This document shows positions 21,280-26,841 of a stretch of DNA of 26,841 nt, piece by piece. Made by a program: the position numbers and the translations under genes. Each line of letters opens with the position of its first letter. Positions within the stretch are counted from its first letter, which is position 1. The notes below the pieces were generated by a model. It had not been told where the DNA came from, did no database searches, and worked only from the letters and a program-made list of their open reading frames with translations. This stretch comes from Solirubrobacter ginsenosidimutans (GTDB lineage Bacteria; Actinomycetota; Thermoleophilia; Solirubrobacterales; Solirubrobacteraceae). The stretch lies in contig NZ_JAPDOD010000087.1 of assembly GCF_027587205.1 (NCBI RefSeq), positions 1-26,841 of the forward strand. The letters are read 5' to 3'.

Positions 21280-21621
21280 CTATCGCATGAGGCGCGCGAC
21301 GATCCACAGGAACCAGAGGTCGAGGAGGGCGCCGACGGCCACCGGCAGCCACTCCCAGCCGCTCACCGAGTTCGAGTTGATCGCCCACATCCACGCGTAG
21401 AGCAGCGTGGTCCAGGGGGCCACGACGAAGCCGACCGCAGGGATGATCCAGCTGCTGTACGCGTCGTCGAGCCCGTAGCTGAAGATCCAGAACCCGAGGA
21501 TCCACAGGCGCGGGAAGAGCGCGAACATGAAGAGCACCGCCGCGGCGATCAACCCATCCGTGTTCGCCGTTTTCTCTGAACGCTTGGGAGGCCGCGGAAG
21601 CTGGCGGAAGGTCTCGGTCAT
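21280..21621 (-). CDS. small membrane protein upstream of the triple-GAF kinase
   Basis: From ATG 21621 this encodes 113 residues; an in-frame ATG at 21663 would add 14 polar residues. A basic cytoplasmic head (RQLPRPPKRSEK) is followed by three hydrophobic segments: about 22-45 (LIAAAVLFMFALFPRLWILG), 52-75 (IIPAVGFVVAPWTTLLYAWM) and 88-108 (LPVAVGALLDLWFLWIVARL). It is Trp-rich. The stop is 25 bases upstream of the kinase start on the same strand, so the two may be co-transcribed and the protein could be a membrane partner for the soluble kinase. The family is not recognised. Confidence 0.65.
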   Translation of the reverse strand: MTETFRQLPRPPKRSEKTANTDGLIAAAVLFMFALFPRLWILGFWIFSYGLDDAYSSWIIPAVGFVVAPWTTLLYAWMWAINSNSVSGWEWLPVAVGALLDLWFLWIVARLMR

Positions 21622-21710
21622 CGCGTCAGCGATCCTCGGCGCGGTGCGGCGCGGGTTCATCATTCGATGTGGGTGATTCCATCGGACGGCGGAGCGCGGA
21701 CGATCCGCCG

Positions 21711-22358
21711 ATGAGCCGTGAACGCTGGATGGCGCTGTTGTTCGTCCTCGGCTCGTCCTGCTTCCTGATCGGCCCGTTCCCGGGCTACGTCGAGCTCGTC
21801 GGGCCGGGCGCCGACGCGGTGACCTTCTTCGTCGGGTCGATCCTGTTCACCGCGGGCGGGGCGATGCAGGTGTGGCTCTCGCTGGACGGGCCGCGCTCGG
21901 CGCAGTGGGTCGCCGGCGTGCAGTCCGCGGGCACGTTGTTCTTCAACGCGACGACGTTCCGGGCGATGGACACGTTGCTCACGAATCCCGATTACGACCG
22001 GCTGGTCTGGCGTCCCGACGCGCTCGGGTCGATCTGCTTCCTCGTCTCGGGCGTGATCGGGTATGTCGCCTCGCCGCGGCGTGGGTGGCGGCCGCTGCGC
22101 GGCGGGCACGCATGGTGGGAGCCGTCCGTGAACCTCCTCGGCTGCGTGTTCTTCGGCATCTCCGCCGTGGCGGGGTACGTGGTGCCGGACCACGGGTCGA
22201 TGCTCGACTTGGCCGCCGCGAACTGGAACACGGCGCTCGGCGCGGCCTGCTTCTTGGCCTGTGGGGTCGCGACGCTGCGGACCGGCCACTCCTCCAAGTC
22301 GCATCGGCGACGCCCGCTGCGCGCGCTGGAACGAAAGATTCTCACCCCAAAGGGATGA
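21711..22358 (+). CDS. multi-pass membrane protein with YrhK-like repeats
   Basis: A 215-residue protein with six to seven hydrophobic segments. The motif lGSxCFLxGxxxGYV recurs: LFVLGSSCFLIGPFPGYVEL (about 9-28), ALGSICFLVSGVIGYV (about 103-118), LLGCVFFGISAVAGYV and ALGAACFLACGVATL. This is the YrhK-type helix pair in tandem. The ATG at 21711 starts directly before the first repeat; a GTG at 21669 would add 14 residues. The tail is basic (KSHRRRPLRALERKIL) and probably cytoplasmic. It is divergent from the small membrane-protein gene and lies 59 bases before a glutamate decarboxylase on the same strand, so a role in acid or ion stress is possible. Biochemical function is unknown. Confidence 0.72.
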   Translation: MSRERWMALLFVLGSSCFLIGPFPGYVELVGPGADAVTFFVGSILFTAGGAMQVWLSLDGPRSAQWVAGVQSAGTLFFNATTFRAMDTLLTNPDYDRLVWRPDALGSICFLVSGVIGYVASPRRGWRPLRGGHAWWEPSVNLLGCVFFGISAVAGYVVPDHGSMLDLAAANWNTALGAACFLACGVATLRTGHSSKSHRRRPLRALERKILTPKG

Positions 22359-22367
22359 CGACGTAAG

Positions 22368-22381
22368 CCCGGGAATCCGGG
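22368..22381 (+). terminator. short GC hairpin between YrhK-like gene and gadB-like gene
   Basis: CCCGG (22368-22372) and CCGGG (22377-22381) form a 5-bp stem with a GAAT loop, ten bases after the YrhK-like stop. It may terminate that transcript or form a leader hairpin for the decarboxylase mRNA. There is no U run. Confidence 0.3.
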
Positions 22382-22397
22382 AGTCTCACGCGAGTCT
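22381..22397 (+). repeat. GAGTCT direct repeat, 11-bp period, upstream of the decarboxylase
   Basis: GAGTCT occurs at 22381-22386 and 22392-22397. The start-to-start distance is 11 bases, one DNA turn, so a tandem-binding regulator would contact the same face of the helix. It lies just before the Shine-Dalgarno of the gene at 22418. Confidence 0.3.
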
Positions 22398-22417
22398 GTC
22401 GTCACAAGGGAGAAGCC

Positions 22418-23821
22418 ATGTCGGTCGGTCAGCACCCCACCACACCGCCCGCGCCAACGAACGGGGCGAGCAGCTACGGCAACGAGTTCCTGCTCACTGA
22501 CGCGCCAGATCACCGCCTGCCGCAGCGCGGGATGGCGGCCGACGACGCGATGCGGCTCGTCGGGGAGGAACTCGTGCTCGACGGGATCCCGTTCCGCAAC
22601 CTCGCCACGTTCGTGACCACGTGGATGGAGCCGCAGGCGCAGCGCGTGATCGCCGACAACCTGCATCGCAACTACATCGACCACGCCGAGTATCCGCAGA
22701 CGGCGGAGATCGAGCAGCGCTGCATCCGGATGCTCGCCGACCTCTTCCACGCTCCCGGCGAGACGACCGGTACGCGCACGCAGGGCTCGTCGGAGGCGAT
22801 CATGCTCGGCGCGCTGTCGCTGAAGTGGAAGTGGCGTGCGCGCCGCGAGGCCGCCGGAAAGGCGACGGACCGGCCGAACCTCGTGTTCGGCGGTGACGTC
22901 CATGTGGTGTGGGAGAAGTTCTGCCGCTACTTCGACGTCGAGCCGCGGATCATCCCGCTGCAGCCGCACAAGTTCACGATCGGGCCCGAGGACGTCGAGC
23001 CGCACGTGGACGAGAACACGATCGGCGTCGCGGCCGTCCTGGGCACGACGTTCACGGGCCACGCCGACGACATCGTCGGCATCGACGCGCTGCTGCGGCG
23101 CCTGCGCGACGAGCGCGGCCTCGAGGTCCCGATGCACGTCGACGGCGCCAGCGGCGCCTTCGTGTGGCCCTTCCTCTATCCCGACTCCGAGTGGGACTTC
23201 CGCCTGGAGACGGTGCACTCCATCAACGTCTCGGGCCACAAGTACGGGCTCGTCTATCCGGGGCTCGGCTGGCTGATCTTCCGCGAGCCGGCCGACCTGC
23301 CGGAGGATCTCGTGTTCTACGAGAACTACCTCGGCAAGCGCGACGCGACCTTCACGCTGAACTTCTCCACCGGCTCGAGCATGGTGCTCGCGCAGTACTA
23401 CAACTTCGTCCGCTACGGGCACGAGGGCTACCGCTACATCATGGAGTCGATGCAGCGCAACGCCCGCGCGCTGGCCGAGGAGATCGTCGCCATCGGCGAG
23501 TTCGAGCTGGTCGGGGAGCCGGGCGCCGAGCAGCTGCCGCTGGTCGCGTTCAAGCTCACCGAGAACCCTGACCGCGGCTATGACGAGTTCGACATCGCAT
23601 CCCAGCTCGCCGCCGAGCGCGGCTGGATGCTGCCCGCGTACACGCTGCCGCCGAACGCCGAGCACGTGACGATCATGCGCGCCCTCGTCAAACGCGCGCT
23701 CGGCCACTCGCTCGCGACCACGCTCGCGCACGACATCTCCGACGCCTGCGCGACGCTCGCCGTCAAGGGCGGGCTCCACGAGCTCGATCGCCGGCGAGTG
23801 AAGACCGCCACCGGGTACTAA
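22418..23821 (+). CDS. gadB: glutamate decarboxylase (PLP-dependent)
   Basis: A 467-residue cytoplasmic enzyme that would convert L-glutamate to 4-aminobutyrate and CO2, consuming one proton; the length equals that of E. coli GadA/B. Signatures are NLATFVTTWMEP (about 60-71), EYPQTAEIEQRC, TQGSSEAIMLG (phosphate and substrate contacts), MHVDGASGAFVWPF with the PLP-binding Asp, and NVSGHKYGLVYPGLGW with Schiff-base Lys275. The start ATG 22418 has GGGAG five bases upstream. Its stop overlaps the convergent antiporter stop by four bases (CTAA, 23818-23821). A second decarboxylase lies at 25105-26502 on the other strand. An adjacent glutamate/GABA antiporter is not seen. Confidence 0.95.
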   Translation: MSVGQHPTTPPAPTNGASSYGNEFLLTDAPDHRLPQRGMAADDAMRLVGEELVLDGIPFRNLATFVTTWMEPQAQRVIADNLHRNYIDHAEYPQTAEIEQRCIRMLADLFHAPGETTGTRTQGSSEAIMLGALSLKWKWRARREAAGKATDRPNLVFGGDVHVVWEKFCRYFDVEPRIIPLQPHKFTIGPEDVEPHVDENTIGVAAVLGTTFTGHADDIVGIDALLRRLRDERGLEVPMHVDGASGAFVWPFLYPDSEWDFRLETVHSINVSGHKYGLVYPGLGWLIFREPADLPEDLVFYENYLGKRDATFTLNFSTGSSMVLAQYYNFVRYGHEGYRYIMESMQRNARALAEEIVAIGEFELVGEPGAEQLPLVAFKLTENPDRGYDEFDIASQLAAERGWMLPAYTLPPNAEHVTIMRALVKRALGHSLATTLAHDISDACATLAVKGGLHELDRRRVKTATGY

Positions 23822-25077
23822 GCCGCGACGGCGACCTGCGCGGCGGGTGGCTCCTCGACCGGGGCATCGCCGCGCAGGCGCAGTCCGAGCATCGGGAACA
23901 CGAGCGTCGAGAGGACCGCGGCGCCGACGAGCGACGCCGCCGTCGACGAACGCATATGCCCGGTCTCGCGGGCGAGCGTCGTGATCGCGAGCACGAGCGG
24001 CAGCTGCGTCGACGTGAACAGCGCGAGCGCGAATCGGTCGCGCCGGTTGAGCACGTCGCCATAGAGCAGCATCGCCGGCGTGCCGCGGACCACGAGGAAC
24101 AGCCCGAAGAAGAGGAACATCTTCAGCACGCTGCCGATGCTGGAGAACAGCGCGGCGACGTCGAGCTGCATCCCGCTGACCACGAAGAAGAACGGGATGA
24201 ACACCCCGAAGGCGACGGCGGTGAGCTTCGAGTCGAAGCCGGTGACCTCGCGCTCCTTGAGCACCTGGCGCGTGATCATCCCCGCCGCGAAGCCGCCGAG
24301 CAGCAGGTCCAGCCCGAGCTCCGACGCCAGCAGCGCGAGCGCGAACACGAGGACCACGATCCAGCGCACCGCGAGCTGGGAGCTCTTCTCGATCGTCTGT
24401 TCGAACAGCGCCACCGTCCGCGACTTCGAGCGCACGGCCATCACCGCCACCACGACGGCGAGCACGACGAACGCGAGCAGGATCAGCGCGTTGTGCACCG
24501 TGCCGCCCGACGAGAGGATCAGCGTGAGCAGCAGGATCGGCCCGAACTCACCGACCGCGCCCGCCGCGAGCAGGTAGCCGCCGAACCGCGTGCGCAGCTC
24601 ACCCGAGTCCGACAGCACCGGGAGCAGGGTCCCGATCGCGGTCGTCGCCAGTGCGGAACCCGTATACAGGAGTGACACGACGATCCCGGCCGCCGCGAGC
24701 ATCCCGCCGATCCCGTAGGCCAGGGCCAGCGACAGGAACCAGCCGGCCACCCCGAGGCGCAGGGGCAGCCCGGCGATCCGGTGCAGGTCGATCTCGTAGC
24801 CGGCGAAGAAGAACAGCATGCCCAGCCCGAGGCTGGCGAAGAAGGTCATGAACTCGCTCACCTCCAGCCCGAGCACCTGCGGACCGATCACGACCCCCAG
24901 GAGCAACTCGGCGACCACCGTCGGGACGAGCAGCCCGCGCCCGGTGAGCATGGCCGCCAGCGTGCCCGCGACCGCAGCCGTGCCGACGACCGCCAGGAAC
25001 GCCGCGGGGTCGACCAGCGGGTAGGCACCGATCACCAACACCCGCGCGAGACTCGCAGCGCCGCGAGCCGGCGCCAT
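23818..25077 (-). CDS. CPA2-family cation/proton antiporter (KefB/Na+-H+ exchanger type)
   Basis: A 419-residue integral membrane transporter with about 11-12 hydrophobic segments and no C-terminal TrkA/RCK domain, so it consists of the exchanger domain only. Family signatures include GLLVPTVVAELLLGVVIGPQ, SLGLGMLFFFAGYEIDLHRI (membrane Asp/Glu region), SALATTAIGTLLPVLSDSGE and FIPFFFVVSGMQLDV. It would exchange Na+ or K+ for H+ across the inner membrane. The ATG at 25077 is preceded by an in-frame GTG at 25080; neither has a clear Shine-Dalgarno. It begins about 28 bases after the stop of the second glutamate decarboxylase on the same strand, so the two probably form an operon for pH homeostasis. 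It overlaps the convergent gadB-like gene by four bases. Confidence 0.92.
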   Translation of the reverse strand: MAPARGAASLARVLVIGAYPLVDPAAFLAVVGTAAVAGTLAAMLTGRGLLVPTVVAELLLGVVIGPQVLGLEVSEFMTFFASLGLGMLFFFAGYEIDLHRIAGLPLRLGVAGWFLSLALAYGIGGMLAAAGIVVSLLYTGSALATTAIGTLLPVLSDSGELRTRFGGYLLAAGAVGEFGPILLLTLILSSGGTVHNALILLAFVVLAVVVAVMAVRSKSRTVALFEQTIEKSSQLAVRWIVVLVFALALLASELGLDLLLGGFAAGMITRQVLKEREVTGFDSKLTAVAFGVFIPFFFVVSGMQLDVAALFSSIGSVLKMFLFFGLFLVVRGTPAMLLYGDVLNRRDRFALALFTSTQLPLVLAITTLARETGHMRSSTAASLVGAAVLSTLVFPMLGLRLRGDAPVEEPPAAQVAVAA

Positions 25078-25093
25078 CACCCCGGTCGGGTGA
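25077..25093. promoter_or_regulatory. TCACCC/GGGTGA hairpin at the antiporter start
   Basis: TCACCC (25077-25082) and GGGTGA (25088-25093) form a perfect 6-bp stem with a five-base loop. It covers the antiporter's start codon region on the minus strand and lies 12 bases from the decarboxylase stop. In mRNA it would mask the start, so it may make antiporter translation depend on ribosomes coming from the decarboxylase, or attenuate transcription. Confidence 0.3.
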
Positions 25094-25104
25094 TTGCATC
25101 GACC

Positions 25105-26502
25105 TCAGTGGTGGAAGCCCGCGCGCGTGTCGGCGGTGGGCACCGGGAGGTGGCCCGCCAGGGCCTCGACCTTGGAGACGGCGTGCCGGAGGTCGTCCAG
25201 CAACAGCGACGCGAGGTCGTGCGAGAAGCCGTTGCGCACGCAGACGCGCAGGACGGCGAGGTCCTCGATCGCGGGTGGCATCGGATAGGCGGGCACGATC
25301 CATCCCCTGAAGCGCAGCGCCTCGGAGACGTCGTAGACCGTGTAGCCCGCGACGTCGGGACGCAGGGCGAAGGCGAAGACCGGGAGCTCGCTTCCGTCCG
25401 AGAGCAGCCGGAAGGGCTCGAGCGTCGCGATCTCGCCGGCGAGCCACGTGGCCGTGTCCCGGGACTCCTGTTGCACGCGCCGGAAGCCTTCGCGACCGAG
25501 CCGGATGAGCTCGTAGTACTGCGCGACAACCGGTGCGCCGCCGCGTGAGAAGTTCAGCGCGAAGGTCGGCATCCGCCCGCCGAGGTAGTCGACCTCGAAG
25601 ATCAGGTCTTCGGGCAGCGCGGCCTTGTCGCGCCAGACGGCCCAGCCGACGCCGGGGTAGACGAGGCCGTACTTGTGTCCTGAGGAGTTGATCGACTGGA
25701 CACGTGGCAGGCGGAAGTCCCATACGAGCTCGGGGTCGAGGAACGGCGCGACGAAGCCTCCCGAGGCGGCGTCGACGTGGATCTGCACGTCGAGTCCTGA
25801 GGTCGCCTGGAGCTGGTCGAGCGCGGCGGCGATCTCGGCGACGGGTTCGAAGCTGCCGTCGTAGGTCGAGCCGAGTACGGCGACGACGCCGATCGTGTGC
25901 TCGTCGCAGTGCTCGACCGCCGCGGCGGCGGTGAGGTGGGGGACGTCGGCGCTAACGGGCACGAGGCGTGGTTCGACGTCCCAGTAGCGGCAGAACTTCT
26001 CCCAGCAGACCTGGACGTTGGCGCCCATCACGAGATTCGGGCGCTCGGCGGACAGGCCGGCGGCGCGGCGCCGCTCGCGCCAGCGCCACTTGAGCGCGAG
26101 CCCGCCGAGCATGCAGGCCTCGCTGGAGCCCGTCGTCGAGCAACCGGTCGCGCCGTCCTCGTGCTCGGCGCCCCACAGCGAGGCCAGGATGTTCACGCAG
26201 CGCCGCTCGAGCTCCGCGGTCTGCGGGTACTCGTCCTTGTCGATCATGTTCTTGTCGAGGCACTCGTCCATCAGCTTGCGGGCGTGTGGCTCCATCCACG
26301 TCGTCACGAACGTGGCCAGGTTGAGCCTCGCCTGCCCGTCGAGCAACAGCTCGTCGTGCACGAGCTGGTAGGCCGCGTCCGCCGGGAGCTCGCCGTCGGG
26401 GAGCCGGAGCCGCGGCACGGTCGACTCAGCACCGGGCCTCGCGAGCTGCGGGCGGATCGTCAGCGGGAGGTCGGTGTCGGGTGTGGCGCGGTGCAGTGGC
26501 AA
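25105..26502 (-). CDS. second glutamate decarboxylase (PLP-dependent)
   Basis: A 465-residue paralogue of the decarboxylase at 22418. It shares NLATFVTTWMEP, EYPQTAELERRC, TGSSEACMLGGLALKW, IHVDAASGGFVAPF (PLP Asp) and SSGHKYGLVYPGVGW with the Schiff-base Lys277. The start is TTG 26502: AGGAGG (26513-26508 on this strand) sits five bases upstream, an unusually strong ribosome site that compensates for the weak codon. The C-terminus ends in HH, a His pair near the position that gates the active site in E. coli GadB. It is followed by the antiporter on the same strand. The two copies differ in their N- and C-terminal tails, which in E. coli GadB control pH dependence, so they may be tuned to different conditions. 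Confidence 0.94.
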   Translation of the reverse strand: MPLHRATPDTDLPLTIRPQLARPGAESTVPRLRLPDGELPADAAYQLVHDELLLDGQARLNLATFVTTWMEPHARKLMDECLDKNMIDKDEYPQTAELERRCVNILASLWGAEHEDGATGCSTTGSSEACMLGGLALKWRWRERRRAAGLSAERPNLVMGANVQVCWEKFCRYWDVEPRLVPVSADVPHLTAAAAVEHCDEHTIGVVAVLGSTYDGSFEPVAEIAAALDQLQATSGLDVQIHVDAASGGFVAPFLDPELVWDFRLPRVQSINSSGHKYGLVYPGVGWAVWRDKAALPEDLIFEVDYLGGRMPTFALNFSRGGAPVVAQYYELIRLGREGFRRVQQESRDTATWLAGEIATLEPFRLLSDGSELPVFAFALRPDVAGYTVYDVSEALRFRGWIVPAYPMPPAIEDLAVLRVCVRNGFSHDLASLLLDDLRHAVSKVEALAGHLPVPTADTRAGFHH

Positions 26503-26507
26503 GGTGG

Positions 26508-26513
26508 CCTCCT
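26508..26513 (-). promoter_or_regulatory. ribosome binding site AGGAGG that fixes a TTG start
   Basis: A perfect AGGAGG on the minus strand is separated by five bases from the TTG at 26502. No ATG or GTG start with comparable spacing exists in this frame, so the site decides the start. Confidence 0.7.
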
Positions 26514-26558
26514 GGTGATGGGGGTGCGCCGATCTTCCTGCTTCGCCTCCACGAACGT

Positions 26559-26590
26559 CCGCCGCCCCGAGCGGGGGCTCGGGGCGGCGG
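26559..26590 (-). terminator. 14-bp perfect GC-rich hairpin terminator
   Basis: CCGCCGCCCCGAGC (26559-26572) and GCTCGGGGCGGCGG (26577-26590) are perfect complements with a four-base loop. The hairpin lies 25 bases past the stop of the membrane-protein gene ending at 26616 and about 57 bases before the second decarboxylase start. The strength of the stem makes it a clear terminator of the I-shaped, U-less type used in high-GC actinobacteria. It separates the two transcription units. Confidence 0.75.
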
Positions 26591-26615
26591 GGGCGACGCG
26601 GGGAGGCGGAGGCGA

Positions 26616-26841
26616 TCAGGCGGTCGGCACCGCAGCCATGGCCTGTGCGCGGGCCTCCTCGCGATTCTGCTCCGGGACCAGGGCGCGGAACGTGAGAACC
26701 GCGAAGCCGAGCCCGGCGAGCAGCAGCGCGATGCCCATGACGATGGCGAAGGTCGCGACCTGCTCGGCGAAGTAGGAGGTGTTCAGGGCGGTGGTCAGTG
26801 CGGTCTCGGTGACCCAGATGTTGCGCTGGGCGTTCGCGACG
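26616..26841 (-). CDS. C-terminus of an unidentified membrane protein (partial)
   Basis: The minus-strand frame open from the window edge ends at TGA 26616-26618 and gives about 75 residues. A polar stretch (AQRNIWVTETALTTALNTSY) is followed by one clear membrane helix (FAIVMGIALLLAGLGFAVLT) and a charged cytoplasmic tail rich in Glu, Arg and Ala (PEQNREEARAQAMAAV). The rest of the gene is outside the window. Its neighbours suggest, but do not prove, a part in acid or glutamate metabolism. The tail does not look like the C-plug of the GadC antiporter, but too little is visible to exclude any transporter family. Confidence 0.7.
   Translation of the reverse strand, partial: VANAQRNIWVTETALTTALNTSYFAEQVATFAIVMGIALLLAGLGFAVLTFRALVPEQNREEARAQAMAAVPTA

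Noticed and set aside
21992..23779. 595-codon minus-strand frame opposite the first decarboxylase
   Set aside because: Antisense shadow of an unmistakable glutamate decarboxylase; no protein-like motif.
1..26841. CRISPR arrays, tRNA or rRNA genes, insertion sequences
   Set aside because: I found no regularly spaced repeats, no cloverleaf or conserved T-loop motif, and no transposase-like frame or terminal inverted repeats on either strand.

Overview
The window is a GC-rich, densely coded piece of an actinobacterial chromosome. Very high GC at third codon positions, many GTG/TTG starts, several apparently leaderless promoters, NarL-type kinases with the RDLHDGAQ motif, short ArsR-like regulators and Ser/Pro-poor secreted proteins all suggest class Thermoleophilia (Solirubrobacter/Conexibacter-like). 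That placement is an inference from gene content and base composition, not a database match. I see no rRNA, tRNA, CRISPR array, insertion sequence or phage integration site.

Layout. (1) 1-3485 is a regulator-rich stretch: the last 20 codons of an unknown gene, a GntR/FCD repressor, two 185-residue paralogous winged-helix regulators transcribed divergently around a 320-base gap that holds a well-formed 20-codon small ORF, a LuxR-type protein whose receiver has lost its phospho-acceptor, and an internally duplicated four-helix membrane protein. (2) 3656-13132 is a seven-gene, single-strand cassette with almost no spacing (start/stop overlaps at four junctions): a 477-aa possibly SRPBCC-like protein, a 216-aa helix-plus-beta protein, a 1030-aa nucleotidyl cyclase/ATPase/TPR protein, a carotenoid-desaturase-like flavoprotein, a 191-aa helix-plus-beta protein, a long-chain prenyl diphosphate synthase and a Crp/Fnr regulator with a cyclic-nucleotide pocket. 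This is the most interesting part of the window. It looks like an isoprenoid or lipid pathway that carries its own second-messenger synthase and its own second-messenger-responsive transcription factor. (3) 13262-19037 is an envelope and signalling region: an ECF-like sigma factor, a small membrane protein, two secreted proteins (the first with a frameshift), an L,D-transpeptidase translationally overlapped by a PAS histidine kinase, and, converging on it, a three-GAF histidine kinase with a small winged-helix gene. (4) 21280-26841 is an acid-stress-like region: two small membrane proteins, two glutamate decarboxylases, a CPA2-type cation/proton antiporter downstream of the second decarboxylase, a strong GC hairpin terminator, and the C-terminus of a further membrane protein running off the window.

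How it fits together. Cytoplasmic decarboxylation of glutamate consumes a proton, and the antiporter next to it moves protons against cations, so region 4 plausibly serves pH homeostasis. Region 2 is best read as one co-regulated unit in which the cyclase output could be sensed by the Crp/Fnr protein at the operon's 3' end. The substrate, the product and the cellular location are not visible from sequence alone.
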